A stretch of DNA of 64,000 nt from Nageia nagi. Its lineage: Eukaryota > Pinophyta. Location: assembly GCA_050084985.1 (NCBI GenBank), contig JBITNC010000001.1, positions 39,556,001 to 39,620,000 of the forward strand, read 5' to 3'. The notes under the pieces were generated by a model. That model saw only the letters and a list, made by a program, of their open reading frames with translations, searched no databases and had not been told where the DNA came from. Shown piece by piece: positions 48,512 through 60,500 of this stretch (the stretch's first letter is position 1; every line of letters begins with the position of its first letter). The position numbers and the translations under genes were made by a program.

Positions 48512-48900
48512 TGTTAGGATTCCATATCCTAATATTTACTTATATTATAATTGTTTATTAATTAGAATATCATCTTATATCAAATGTATGGTGATCAACA
48601 TATTTTTAAGGTGAATCACCATTTTGTATTGAGCGATAAATTAGGGTTTGGATAGGTGAACTATAACTATGTGTGAAAATAGAATAGTTATCATCTTGGA
48701 AAATATATTATTTGAGTTGTAAGAAGGTATCCCTCTTGAAGTGGCCTATGATTTATTTTAGTTATTTAGTAAAGTAATTCTATTATTATCTTACTCAATT
48801 ATATTTATGTTTCTTGTGTTGAGAGATTTAGATACATTTTACTATTATTTTACTATCATTTTGGCAAGAATCCTATTTAGGAACTTGCAAGTTCCTAACA
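48512..48900 (+). repeat. Element F, 5' LTR
   Basis: Begins TGTTAGGATTCC and ends AGTTCCTAACA. The TATA region is decayed to CTATAACTATG near 48661. Confidence 0.93.
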
Positions 48901-48902
48901 TC

Positions 48903-48914
48903 TAGTATTAGAGC
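48903..48914 (+). other. Element F primer binding site (iMet-like)
   Basis: TAGTATTAGAGC, two bases inside the 5' LTR, is a two-mismatch form of the tRNA-iMet site TGGTATCAGAGC. Both changes are G/A or C/T. Confidence 0.85.
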
Positions 48915-49639
48915 TTTGATTTTGGCACCTGTGGGTTGGTTAAGGATTGAGAATTTTATGTCTCTACTTGAAATGCTACCAAAAACATTTCAAAACATCA
49001 AGGTCACACCAAGTTGGAACCATATATTTTTCCCATTTTATAGCCAAAACTTTGTCAAAATTTTTCTAGAATTTGGGCTAGATTTTTTTCACCATAGTCG
49101 TGACCTTCATTTACACCACATCATTCTTGTATCATACCCTTCTAACTATCCTTTTGTTCACTATTCTAGAACCTCCATACTTCAATCCATTGCCATTACT
49201 AAAATAATATTTTTTCTCCTTATAAAATCCTATCTTTAATTACCATAAATAGTAACTACTTAAAGGGGTAAAAACTTTGAAGGTCGTTATCTTACAATTA
49301 GTGAGGAATTAGTCAATTTTGACAAAGTTGGTTTGTTACCTATGATAATGATTTTTTGGAAAATAAAGAGTATAAATTTTTGAAAATCATAATTTTGTTA
49401 CTTAGCCCATTATGATTATTTTTTCATGCTAATAATTTTGATATATAGCACCCATACTTTTTTCAATTTCCAAAAATAGCAGTTTCTAAATATAGCAATT
49501 CTTGAAATAGTTAGATTGTTGATGGTCAAAGATCCTTGGATATGTCTAAATTATCATAGATACTAGACCATATAATGAACCTAATAGGTGATTCATACCT
49601 CCCCATAACTCTTGATGAATGAAGTGATAACTATTGCTT
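48915..49639 (+). other. Element F leader
   Basis: About 700 bases between primer site and gag. An open run of 107 codons (48916-49239) has no retroelement motif and starts right at the primer site, so I treat it as untranslated leader with a chance frame. Confidence 0.45.
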
Positions 49640-50454
49640 ATGGTCATATAGATCAAAAGATGCAAGTCTTAGAGAAAACCACTACTCATAACACATCCTC
49701 AGTTGCAAGTTGATCAAGTTAATCTCAACCATATATTGGCCAAGGCTTCCAAAAATTTCAAGGATAATAATAAGCCTCCATTATTCTACATAAAACCAAA
49801 TTTGACTTTCCAAAATTTGATGGTGATGACCCCACTAGCTAGGTATATCAAGTCTAGCAATATTTCTCCTTAAATCAAATACCCAATGCTCAAAAGGTGA
49901 ACCTTGTCTCTTTTAATCTAGAGTGTGAAGACATATAATAGTACTAGTGGTTTTAAAAGGTAAATATAACTCCATATTAGGGGAATTTAACCCATAACCT
50001 CCTTGTCATATTTGGTCTTAATGATTTTAAGTATTTCATTAGCACCCTCACCAAACTACACCAAATAACTATAGTGAGAGAATACCAAATTGAATTTGAA
50101 AAGCTTGTAAATCATACTAAAGGATTAGATAAGGGATTATTTTGTATTTATTTCATTAGTAGGATAAAAGAATAAATTCAATTATAATTTAAAATATTCA
50201 ATCCCAACAACATGATAACAGTGATAGGGGTTACCAAATTGGTAGAGGATAAGCTCACTACACAACAGAAAAAAACCAAAAAAATTGCTTAGAAACCATA
50301 AATTTTCCAAAGTAGTCACAAACCACCATAATAACTATTGGTTAAAAGCTTGAATCATGTTGAGATGGAAGAGCATAAGAAAAAAGGGTTTGTTATAATT
50401 GCTATGAAAAATTTGCATTGGGCCATCGTTATGCAACTCAAAAATTATACATTA
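49640..50454 (+). pseudogene. Element F gag
   Basis: The plus strand reads KFDGDDPTSW (about 49820) and QYFSLNQIPNAQKVNLVSF, the chromovirus gag core, then the charged KKGLCYNCYEKFALGHRY-like knuckle near 50385-50430, which needs a frame change to read. Numerous stops. Confidence 0.7.
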
Positions 50455-51080
50455 TGGATGCAGATGCCCCTATGGAACCATCAAAAGAGGATTTTGTGGA
50501 TGTTGTGGTAGATATTGAAGAAAAATTAGACCAAATAGCTAAATTTATTTTTGAAATCTCTTGTAATGCCCTCTATGGGTTTACATATCCACAAACCATG
50601 AAAGCTTGGGGATATTTTAAGGGACAACTATTGATAATATTGACTCCAAAATAACTCATAATTATATGGACCCCGATGTGGCCAAAAGGAACCACTCTTA
50701 AATCTATCCATAAAATAATTTTAAGGTGATGATATTAAATTGAGGAAACATTGCTTGTAAATGATGGTATCACAATATCAAGCTCAACATGGGAAACTAC
50801 AAGATGTAAAACAACATGTATGTTCTACCATTAGGCAAGTGTGATGTGGTCATTGGCATGTAATGGATGATGACATTAGGTCCTATTCTTTGGGATTTTG
50901 GTGAGTTGTGTATGCATTTCAAATTTTATGAGAATAAATATACTCTCAAAGGAATTAACGTGGGTCAATCACAAATTATTAGTTCACATTGCATGGAGAA
51001 AGTATTGAAGAAAGGAAGTAAGGGAATGGTGGGAAAAATATTCTCTATTCAACCAACCCTGCAAGATTCACCTGAAGTAT
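50455..51080 (+). pseudogene. Element F protease region
   Basis: Two open pieces: 50418-50654 (MDADAPMEPSKEDF, TMKAWGYFKGQLLIIL) and 50867-51082 (MTLGPILWDFGELCMHF, NVGQSQIISSHCMEKVLKKG). They bracket the chromovirus aspartic protease; the LIDSGSTHNF-type active site should follow LLIIL but is mutated and out of frame at about 50640-50680. The flanking motifs are diagnostic of the gag-pol junction in this group. Confidence 0.8.
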
Positions 51081-52400
51081 AGGAATTATAATAGGTACTC
51101 ACCTATCATACTAGAGTCTTTGAAGAACCCCATGGATTTCCACTTAATCAACCTTATGACCATGCAATCCAATTAATCCTTGAGAGTAAACCACCTAACA
51201 TTCATCCTTATCACTATCCCTATCTCCAAAAGGATGAAATAGAAAATTTGGTGAAAGATATGTTAGAAGTTGGAATCATTCACCCAAATGTGAGTGCTTA
51301 CTCTTCTTCAATTCTATTGGTTTTTCAAAACTATGGGTCATGGCAAATGTGCATTAAATTTTGAGCTTTGAACAAAATCACCATCAAAGATAAGTTTTAT
51401 ATTCTAGTAATTGATAAATTATTAGATGTACTCCATGGTACAAAATATTTCTTTAAGTTAGATCTTTGATCTAGGTACCATCAAATTTGGCATTGCAAGG
51501 AAGACATTCCCAAAATTTCTTTCTACACACATGAATATCATTATGAGTTCTTATTAATGCCCTTCAACCTTACTAATGCTCCATCCATCTTCTAGACTCT
51601 GATGAACCAGGTATTATGCCCTTATCTTTGAAAATTTATTTCAATTTTATTTTATGATATTTTGATCTACAATAAAACTTGGGAGGATCACTTGGCCTAG
51701 TTAGGTAAGACTTTGTAACTCCTCCATGTGAATCAATTGTATGCCAACCACTCTAAATGTTCCTTTGGCTAGTAAGAGCTTGACTACCTTGAACATATTA
51801 TTTTAAAAGAAGGTGTCAAGGTGTACCCACTTAAGATTAAGGATATGTAAACTTGGCCTCTGCCTAAATCCTTGAAAAGTTAATGGGGCTTCCTTAGATT
51901 GATAGGGTACTACCATAAGTTTGTGAAATATTACAACCCCACTCATAGCATTACTTAAGAAGAATGCCTTCAATTGGTCAATAGCTATAGAATAATCCTT
52001 TTAGCAACTAAATGCTACCATATGCTCTACTCTAGTATTGGCCATGCCAAATTTCTCTAAGACATTCATCATTGAGAGTGATGCCTATGGGGTTGTAATT
52101 GGAGTCATGCTGATGTAAGATAGGCTATCCTTGGCTTTCATAAGTAAGGTCATATTAGGTAGAAACTTGGCTAAATCCACCTATGAAAAGGAAATGGTTA
52201 TAATCATTCATGTCATTTAGTGTTGGAGACCCTACCTCATTGGTAACTATTTTATCATCATAACCAACCACCATAGTTTGAAATACTTCTTAGAATAATG
52301 CATCTCTATCCCAAAATAACAAAAGTGGATCCCTAAACTCTTAGGCTATGAATTTGGGATTATTTTATAGAAAGGGTAGTGATAATGTAGTTGTTAATGC
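51081..52400 (+). pseudogene. Element F reverse transcriptase and RNase H
   Basis: Plus-strand motifs in order: FEEPHGFPLNQPYDHAIQL, NIHPYHYPYLQKDEIE, LEVGIIHPNVSAYSSSILL, ALNKITIKDKF, a DL motif (KYFFKLDL, first aspartate), [15 protein letters not shown], and FYDILIYNKTWEDH at the active site, where the family has Y-x-D-D: one aspartate remains. RNase H follows with FIIESDAYG (about 52060-52090). About one stop every 20-30 codons, mostly TAG/TAA replacing glutamine or tryptophan codons. Confidence 0.9.
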
Positions 52401-52599
52401 TCTTTAATAAAAATTTGAGGACCTAATGGTACTTCAAGCCCTTTCATTTCTATTTTCTAATTGGCTCAACTAGGTTAAACAAGAATGGATCTAGGATAGT
52501 TTCACCCATTCAGTGATTCAGTAGCTATAGATAGATTTGATGACCAAACCCCCATTTTCTAGGTATGAGAGAATTTTATGATTCAAAGGTCATAATGCA

Positions 52600-53690
52600 T
52601 TACCATAAAACTATTCATATCATAAGTTGATACTTTAAGAGTTACATGCTGAACCAAAAATTAGCCATTCTAGATTTTTAAAAACCTATTAGTGAGTGCT
52701 CCATGTTTTCTATTAGTTGGGTATGAAATAGGACATCAAAAAGTTTGTATCTAAATGTGATATTTTTTAGTGACAAAAGGGGGAGATAGTGGGAAGCCCA
52801 AGACTACTTCAACCTTCATACATACCAAAGCAAAAATAGAAAGATATTTCAATAGATTTTATTAAAGGCCTTACAAAATCATATGGCAAAGTTGTTATTA
52901 TCATAGTAGTAGATTGACTATCCCAGTATGTACACTTCTTCCTGTTGGCACATCCATACAATGCCATTAATTTTTCCCAACTCTTTCTTGATAACATTTT
53001 CAAACTCCATGGATGCCTTCTACCTTTTTTAATGATCATGATTTGGAATTCATCAACAAATTTTGGAAAGAATTTTTCAAACTCCAAGGAACTACACTCA
53101 ATATGAGCTTTGCTTATCACCCCTAGATAGATGGTTGGATAGAGATTTTTAATAAATTCTTGGAAACATATATGTATTATTTTTCTTCAACCTAACTAGT
53201 TCATTGGTTAAAATGGATTCCTTTAAGAAAATTATGGTATAACACTTCATATCATACTTCTATCAGGATGATCTCTTATGAAGCTTTATGTGGTCAACCC
53301 CCACCCATAGTCATCTCTTACATTTTGCTTAGCATAAAATCCAAGTAGTAGACACCACCTTAACCAATCATGCATACATCATTCACATCCTTTGAGAAAA
53401 TATTCAAGTGACTCAACATCAGATGAAATAAGTTGATCGATAATGGGTCAAAAGGTAATTCCAAGAAGGAGACATGGTTTTCTTATAGCTCCAACTATAC
53501 CAAAAGACATCTCTTAAGTTAAAAGTTTCTCAAAAATTAGCTCCATAATTTTATGCACCTTATAAAATAGTCCAACATATTGGCTCTATAACATACAAGT
53601 TGCACTCCTGACATCATCCAAGATTCATCATGTTTTTCATATCTCCTAGTTTAAGCATGTCCTAAGCTCTCAATATATAGTTCAAATGGA
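52600..53690 (+). pseudogene. Element F integrase
   Basis: The plus strand shows remnants of the zinc-finger region (52640-52770), then ISIDFIEGL (first acidic site, about 52850-52870), KVVIIIVVD, FLDNIFKLHGCLLPF and DGWIEIFNKFLETYM (region of the third acidic site), and ISYEALCGQPPP, all typical of chromovirus integrases. The C-terminal part (53400-53640) has KVPYQL/ APYKIVQHIGSITYKLHS-type sequence. Decayed. Confidence 0.85.
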
Positions 53691-53896
53691 ATTACCTAAA
53701 TTCACTGAGGAAGGATTCATCATGGTTGAAATTAATGCCATTTTAGACCAATGCATATACCATATTTTCAACCACACTATTAGTGAAGTTCTTATCCAAT
53801 GGCACAAATTATCTCCTAAAGATGTAACTTAGGAGACACTCCATTAGCTTTAGCAACAATTTTCTAATTTTCATATTTGAGGACAAAACTCTATTT
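53691..53896 (+). pseudogene. Element F chromodomain-like tail
   Basis: After the integrase, HTISEVLIQWHKLSPKD (about 53775-53820, frame partly shifted) matches the L-I-x-W-x-x-L-S motif that ends chromovirus integrases; such domains steer insertion to chromatin marks. The usual aromatic residues cannot be checked because of stops and a frameshift. Confidence 0.7.
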
Positions 53897-53907
53897 AAGA
53901 GGGGTGG
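53897..53907 (+). other. Element F polypurine tract
   Basis: AAGAGGGGTGG, two bases before the 3' LTR start at 53910. Confirms plus orientation. Confidence 0.8.
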
Positions 53908-53909
53908 CA

Positions 53910-54296
53910 TGTTAGGATCCCATATCCTAACATTTACTTATATTATAATAATTTATTAATTATAATATTAACTTATATTAAATGTAAGGGGACCAACATA
54001 TTTATAAGGCGAATCACCATATTGTATTGAGAGGTCGATTAGGGTTAGGGTAGGTGGTCTATATATATGTGGAAATAGAATAATTATCATCTTGAAAATA
54101 TATTATTTGAGTTGTAAGGAGGTATCCCCCTCAAAGTGGCCTATAATTCATTTTGGTTATTTAGTAGGGTGATTTTGTTATTATCTTGCTCAATTCATAA
54201 TTGTGTTGCTTATGTTGAGATATTGAGATACATTTTGCTATTGCTTTACTATCATTTTGGTGAGAATCCCATTTAGGAACTTGTAGGTTCCTAACA
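53910..54296 (+). repeat. Element F, 3' LTR
   Basis: 387 bp partner of 48512-48900; better kept in the promoter area (TATA run at 54058-54069). Confidence 0.93.
54058..54069 (+). promoter_or_regulatory. TATA-like box in element F 3' LTR
   Basis: TCTATATATATG about 150 bases into the LTR, the usual TATA position for a short LTR. The 5' copy has lost it. Confidence 0.45.
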
Positions 54297-54599
54297 AACA
54301 ATATTATATCATCCTTAACCAATAAATAATAAGTTATATTCATTTCTACTTTAGTGTTTCTCAAATAATAAATCCAACTATTCTTATGATGTTGATTATT
54401 TCTTAGGATCCAACTTGTAAGGATGAGAATTCTTAAAAATTTTAAGGGTTATTATTAGGAAGATATCATAAACCTCTTATTATCAAGAATAATAAATTTT
54501 CATTTGTAAATATTACCCCATAAAAATATTTTCATCTTGAAAAGTTTCTTGTAAGGGAAAAGAATACATTATATTTTTAATAAAAAGTTACTATGAAGA

Positions 54600-54970
54600 C
54601 AAGATTTGGTTCAAACTTCTCTACTATTTACAACTTAAGGAGGAGAAGATAAATCCTTATCGATATATGTATTCTATGTTACAAAGCATAATAATTAGTT
54701 GATCATCTATGCCAGTTCTTCCTTTTCACTCAGGAAGTTTGGAGTGGAATTATAGGGGAGAAGAGATTTATTCTTGGCATTGATATCATTGAGTAAATCT
54801 CTAAATGGCCTCCAAATGTTCTAGGTAAAAAGGAAAAATTAATATGGACCATGATACTCCCCCATATGCTCTAGGAAACCTAGAAGGAAAGAAATAAATG
54901 AATATTTCAAGAAAAAATGATGAAAGTGGAAAGATTAATTAGAAAAATTTGTTGTATTATGGATGAAAAT
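54600..54970 (+). pseudogene. LINE reverse transcriptase C-terminal fragment (zf-RVT)
   Basis: The plus strand reads NFSTIYNLRRRR, CILCYKA, VDHLCQFF and FTQEVWSGI, then further on LPHMLWETWKERNK (with W codons turned to stops) and IFQEKMMKVERLI. This is the C-x-x-C/H-L-C zinc-finger-like tail of plant LINE reverse transcriptases followed by the W-x-x-W-K-E-R-N motif. The catalytic part is not found upstream, so the copy is 5'-truncated or cut by element F. No poly(A) tail recognised. Confidence 0.75.
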
Positions 54971-55189
54971 TGAAGCTTATCTACAAATATGAAGAGTAGG
55001 ATTTAGATATAGGTAAAATGAATAAAAAGAATGCAAACCTAGAGGGGAGCATGTATAGAACTGACATGCCCTCTATTCATACAAAAGCCATAGATTGAGA
55101 GGAGGTTAATCATGGATCATGTGTATAGGTGGAGTACCCATATTTGGTATCTATGTTGGAAACATAGATTTTACTTATTAGATAGGAGT

Positions 55190-56810
55190 ACCCATAGCCA
55201 TTCTACATCTTAGTTGCATGAAGAAAGGATGATGGGATAGAAGCATCTAGAACTAGCTACAAGAGAAGAAATCAGGAGGGACCAAGAACTTTGGAAAATT
55301 TTATGTAATGGGGGTATATATGGATTCATCAATGCCTTGAATGGACATAATCCCAACTAGTTAAGATAGTTATTAGATTCATGGAATGGAGAAAGTGTCA
55401 TGGTCTATGAGCAATTCTTTTCAATCAACCTTGAACTGAGTAAAGTGGCTACAAGGATGACCAATTAAGGATGCATGTATAGCAAAGAAATGATGAATTT
55501 AGTCTCTAAAGTGAATACATTCTATGGGAAAGGGATTCCCCTCCTAGAGATAAGGAAATTAGCCTACCCAATTACATCTATTTGATACCCTAGAATGAGG
55601 TGATGAAAATCATTATAAAACTATTCATCATGGAAGGTAGATACATTAAACTATTTGGGATTCACTTTATTTTATTAAATCATTTTAAAGGAACATAGAG
55701 GATAAATCTCCCCTACTTTTTGCATAATTAAATGGATGCATATATTAGAAAACATCAAATAGCAATGCCAATGCACTAAGGATTAATCAAAATCCTAGTG
55801 GATTTTAGTAATTGGGGTTGAGAAGGGTGAACCTCATCTGGTAGACCTAGATCCCATAGATTCCTCTAGTAGTAGGTCTCAACTAATATTTCCCCCAACT
55901 AGGGAGCCTATCACCTCTCTAATTATTATGGTCTCTTCAGATTGAGAAGAATTAGTATCAGATGTGGATGAGGATGAAGCTATTCTAGAAGGAGGGGTAA
56001 GTTGGTGGTAGATTTGGAAGAGGATGAATAATTAAGCAAAGAGATGGAAGAAGATGAGATAGAGGTTGAATAAGTGAAGAAGTAAAAATTGATGGAACCA
56101 CCTAATGCTATGGGTACATAGGATAACTCCCTTGAGGTACCCCCAAATCAACCAATAGCAAAAGGTTAGAAGAGCTTTGGGCCCCTATAGAAGAACTAGA
56201 TGACATGCAATGGTCACCCCCAAAAGTTGGATATAAGGATATGGATGTTAATTCCCTTATAGAAAACCAAATCTGGATGAATGAGGAGGAAGTGGTGGAT
56301 CTTTGACCCCACCCAAAGGAACATAACCCCCAAACATAATTCTCTAGGAAGGATCCTATTGGCCCTAGCAAGTTATAGATGCTCATTCCTAAAATGATAT
56401 TTAATAAGGTATATGGAAAACTTAGACATTTTTTGGAATGGGTATTAATTGGAATGAGAGGAAAATAATAGAGGAATGTTCATTTAGTCAAAAGGGAAAT
56501 GAAGACTATTCAATACCCATGATACAAAAAATAGAATCTTGGTAGGGATAGATGGAAGGTTACTCTAGATTCCCATCAAAAAGAAATCCCCATGTCCATA
56601 GCAATCCCAAATTCTAAAGGAATAATGTATTTGGATATGGAATTTCTTTGGTACTACCTCAATAAAAATACTCAAACTTTGAATTTGATTGGAGCTCAAT
56701 AGTGTAGCTTGTGTGTGCTTGGTGCAATTAGGATCCAATGAAGAAAGATGATAGCCTTTAGGTCATAGCTTTTTGTTTAACTATGGGGAAACTTTATGAT
56801 ATATTTTTTA
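55190..56810 (+). pseudogene. Unrecognised decayed plant-repeat coding region
   Basis: A plus-strand coding-like stretch of about 540 codons with many stops. N-terminal part: RDQELWKILCNGGIYGFINA (about 55290), LNGHNP, LLDSWNGESVMVYEQFFSIN, then ICMEGRYIKLFGIHFILLN-like sequence near 55625-55680. A linker follows, PHLVDLDPIDSSSSRS and SDVDEDEAILEGG (55825-55995), and a C-terminal part with KIIEECSFSQKGNEDYSIPM (about 56465) and KYSNFEFDWSSIV. I have an impression of a repeat-borne plant protein but cannot name a family. The opposite-strand open run at 56108-56386 is a shadow. Confidence 0.45.
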
Positions 56811-57059
56811 CTCAAATATAACTCTATATAATATCTATATCATCATGTATATACAAGTTTTGGGGCCTTATTTTGTGGAAAACTCATTCTAAATATTTTT
56901 ACCCTTACCCAAAAATAAAATCTTTGGTTCAAAATATTAATAATCACAACTCAAGCTATATTTTTTAAGATAAAATAAAAATATAAATACACCTTATATA
57001 CAAAGACTTTTCAAACCCAATTTTCAATCATGTTTTTTCAAGATGATATCCTTAATCCT
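56811..57059. other. Short spacer, nothing recognised
   Basis: AT-rich sequence between the unknown plus-strand region and the minus-strand gypsy remnant; no feature supported. Confidence 0.4.
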
Positions 57060-58090
57060 CTATTCATTGATGCTTCATGAGAAGAATTTCTTCAAGTGGA
57101 TAATATTGTATGGAATAGGAAAGATATATAATTCACAATCACACAACTTATAGGTGTTATATGATGCTTTTTTAAAAGTGTCATATAATTTCAACCATAA
57201 AGAATCATGTTTTTATTTCTTACCCTTATCCTCGTGATGGTTATCCCAAAGCCAAACTTTATCACCCACTTTAAAGTCTCTATTGTGAACATATTGATCA
57301 AAATATTTTTCATTTTCTTTTTATTTTATTTTTTAAAGCTTGTTCTATGTTCTCTTCTAGTTTAATCATCTCAATGTGTTCATTGATTAATTGTCTTTAT
57401 CAATATTTTACATCAATTTTAAGCATGGGATCTCCAATTTAATAGGAAGGATAGCTTCTCTAATATAAACTAAATATAATATAGAATATGTTTTTGACTC
57501 TTTGAGTGTAATTCAATCTACCCAAATATCAAATTTCAACTTATTATGCCAATTTTTCATGTTCATACAAATAATTTAAGCAATAATGCTCCTCATATTT
57601 TTGTTCATAGATTATGCAAGTCTATTTCCTCAAGGATAATAATCAAACACCATTTGGATTTGGATGTTGTACTCTAAGGGATGATTTATCATTTAAAGAG
57701 AATCAAAATACTCAACATTATTTGTGATGATGCTAATCAAGATACTGAACCCATAATAGATATTTTTCTCAATAAAATCAATAACCATACCAGAGGATTT
57801 CCAAAAAGTGGGAATAGCTTTTACCATTTAAAATAATTAGTGGTCAGTAAGAATGAACATATAAACTTTTATTGAAAATGATTTTATGGGTCTTATTAAG
57901 TCTATCCCCCACTTAGTGAAAGGTGCATCATATGTAATAGGTTTTAAAGGACATTCTTGAACTTATCCCTTCCTATAAACCTTTGACAATCTTAACAATT
58001 GCGAACATATTCATTGCAATCTTGAAACATGGTTGGCTAGTAATTCCTAGTCCTAATTATCTTGTACGTTGTATTGGTTGGGGTAAAATA
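57060..58090 (-). pseudogene. Gypsy remnant I: integrase
   Basis: The minus strand begins with the zinc-finger region FHDGLCGGYF, CNEYVRNC and DCQRFIGR (about 57960-58110), passes through a decayed core, and ends with the C-terminal motif YVHNRDFKVGDKVWLWDN (about 57240-57290) and NIIHLKKF (about 57085). Motif wording matches the gypsy group of element E. No LTR of this element was identified on either side. Confidence 0.82.
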
Positions 58091-58199
58091 TCCTCCACAT
58101 AATCCATCATGAAATTGTTTAAGTATTTTTAGGATCTAATTATTTTCCACATATCTTAATAATAACCGATAAAAATTTGAAGATATTTACTAGCTTGAC

Positions 58200-59400
58200 C
58201 ATTGCAAATACTTATTTTTCAAGAAAGCTATATTTCTCTTTGAATATTTTCAAGGCATGACTCATGAAAGTAATAGGATGTTCTTTTCCTTTATAATTGA
58301 GTTTAGTAAGAATCAAATATATTGTATGCTTTGAGGTGTAGGTGTACATATTGAAAGGCTTATTGAAATGTGTTTGAACCATTATTGGTATGCTTGTCAA
58401 GGCTTCTTTGATTCTTTTGAATACCAATTTCCCTTCATTCATACATTTAAACTTTGCATCTTGTTTCAAGATTTTTCTAAGAGGAAAAATAATTTATAAA
58501 AAATTAGGAATAAGTGTTCTCAAAAATTGTTTCTTAACAAAAATGAATTATAAATATTTTTTACTCATCAATAATGGAATCTTATTAATAGAGAGAACTC
58601 TTTAAGGATCAATCTAAGTTCCTTATTTTGAGATAACGTGTCCATGAATTTTCCCCTGAGTAACCCCAAAGATATATTTCTTTGGATTCAAAGAAATTTT
58701 GAACTCTTTACAACTTTCAAGAACTTATGTGATTTATTTCAAATGATCTTCTCTCTTTTTTAAAAATACAATCATAACACCTAAATAGATAACAATGATT
58801 TTGTTTGTTAGATCTTTAAGGTAAAACCATCACTCTTTGGAAAGTTTCTCTTGTATTATTTAACCTAAAAGGCATTTGTTTGTACATAAAAGTACCCCAA
58901 GAGGTGGTGAAAGCTTTCTTAAATAATTTTCTTCTACAACATAGATTTGATTATACCCCAAATATCCTTCAAGCAAAGAAAATATTTTTGACTCATTAAC
59001 TATCTATAGGATTTGGTCCATCATGCGTAATTGATAGTTTTATTTGATAGATGCCAAATTCAAATTCTAAAAATTAATGTAGATTTTGATATATCCATTC
59101 TTTTTTCTATCCAAGATGATGTTAGCTACCTAACATGAATGTTTTATTGGGTAAATAATTTTATATGCTAATATTTTCTCAACTTCCTTCTTAATCATAC
59201 CTTTAATTTTAGGATTGAAACATCTCATTTTTTATCAAAAAAAAAAATTGAATTATCTTTTAAAGGAATGATATATTGAAATTTTTTTTCTTAACCCTAT
59301 CAAATCATGTTTATTCCATGTGAACATGCTTTTAAAGTTTTTTAAAACTTATATTAAGCATTCTCTTTTATCAAGAGTACATTCACTATCAATCAATACT
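58200..59400 (-). pseudogene. Gypsy remnant I: reverse transcriptase and RNase H
   Basis: Minus-strand order: FNPKIKGMIKKEVEKILAYK (about 59210), NGYIKIYINF, NYQLRMMDQILQIVN, then IVIYLGVMIVFLKKREDH (about 58750-58800), where YLDD has become Y-L-G-V so both catalytic aspartates are gone, KISLNPKKYIFGV, and the open RNase H start (58212-58469) with KPFNMYTYTSKHTIYLI and ITFMSHALK. Same family as element E and equally dead. Confidence 0.88.
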
Positions 59401-59879
59401 TCCTATGGTGGGCCATTTGAATTCAAATTTAATGTCATAGTAGTTTTTGATATCTCTTGGATTAAATTTGATGATTAAAATGATCATTTATATCATATAG
59501 GTTTTCCAATTCAATAATGCCAATTGGAATCCTATTTGAATCCAATTGAATTACTCTATCAAATTCTATGAACCTTGAAGATTATTCCTCAATACATTGC
59601 AAACACTACAAAATTTATTTATTTGAATCAAAGATGCTAAAACTACCAAGTGGTGGGTTTTCTTTAATCATAGATGCTAAAACTACTAAATAATTTGCTT
59701 TTGTATTCTAGTTTCAAGGAATTGCCACTATATTAAATGAATCAAACATTTCATTCATATCCCAAACAAGATCTTTGTATGATTGTAATCTAGGATTTTT
59801 CATTTGGAAGTGGTTCTCAACCTATTTTACTACCAACTCTACATATATAAAATAAACCAATTTTTTTAATTTCAAATTC
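59401..59879 (-). other. Gypsy remnant I: spacer between extra RNase H and RT
   Basis: Decayed linker, coding-like in places on the minus strand, without a motif I can name. In element E the equivalent stretch is about 32110-32680. Confidence 0.4.
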
Positions 59880-60070
59880 ATTTATTGTTATTATAAATCC
59901 TTTTTACAAGCCCCATATTCTACAATATCATTGGTATAGTGGAATGTTAATCTCATTGAATATGCTTTCCTTGATCCATTTGGTGCTACAAACATGATAC
60001 CTATTCCATTTCCTTCTCTTCATTTGTTACCATCAAAATAAATATTTATGCATAATTATGTCTAGGATAT
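59880..60070 (-). pseudogene. Gypsy remnant I: additional RNase H-like domain, upstream of RT
   Basis: The minus strand reads YFDGNK, REGNGIGIMFVAPNGSRKAY, MRLTFHYTNDIVEYGA: the YFDG aspartate, the G-x-G-I-x-x-x-x-P-x-G hairpin and the T-N-x-x-x-E-Y motif of the second RNase H in Tat-type gypsy elements. One stop follows the YFDGNK. As in element E it precedes the reverse transcriptase, so this order is a family property and not a local rearrangement. Confidence 0.82.
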
Positions 60071-60500
60071 CAATGTATCTCTTTGGTTATTCCTCTATAG
60101 CTTGGTAGGTTGTGATCTCAACATCATGAAAGAAAGCCATCCACTAATTATTTTGCATGTGTAATTCATGTTTCTTGATTTCCTAAAAGTTTTGATAATT
60201 ACTTTATATCCTATTTTCTTATAGAACTATAAATAATATTTTCTTAGATTCAAATTTGAGAATTTGTAACATATATTTCATTGGAATTTATGCAAATGTT
60301 AATCTAAGAAGATCATTTCTCCCACTAAATTTCCAAACTATCTTCCCAATAACATCCCATAAGCTATAAACATATCAATAATCAATATATTCATAAGTAT
60401 CTTTTTCACTAGAAAGGTTGCAAAATTGATAATTGTATCTTTAAATTTACCAACCATTTTGGCATTCAATGAATCCATTTGATATCATGAATCTTCACAT
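60071..60500 (-). other. Gypsy remnant I: upstream part, cut by element J
   Basis: Minus-strand sequence toward the protease side of the remnant; no clear motif. It ends at element J's 5' LTR, so gag and protease of remnant I may lie beyond the window. Confidence 0.35.

Larger units (their letters stand above)
48512..54296 (+). mobile_element. Element F: Ty3/gypsy chromovirus
   Basis: Short LTRs (389 and 387 bp; TGTTAGGAT...GTTCCTAACA) flank a 5.0 kb interior on the plus strand. Flanks AATAA and AACAA (54297-54301) differ by one base. The interior has an iMet-like primer site, gag with a zinc-knuckle remnant, protease, reverse transcriptase, RNase H, integrase and a chromodomain-like tail, then a polypurine tract: the full chromovirus order. 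Every gene is broken by stops. LTR divergence of several percent to over ten percent is visible. Confidence 0.93.

Noticed and set aside
48916-49239. 107-codon plus-strand frame after the primer site of element F
   Set aside because: Starts in the leader, no motif, gag begins later.
56108-56386. 92-codon minus-strand frame
   Set aside because: Opposite an acidic plus-strand coding relic; no domain of its own.
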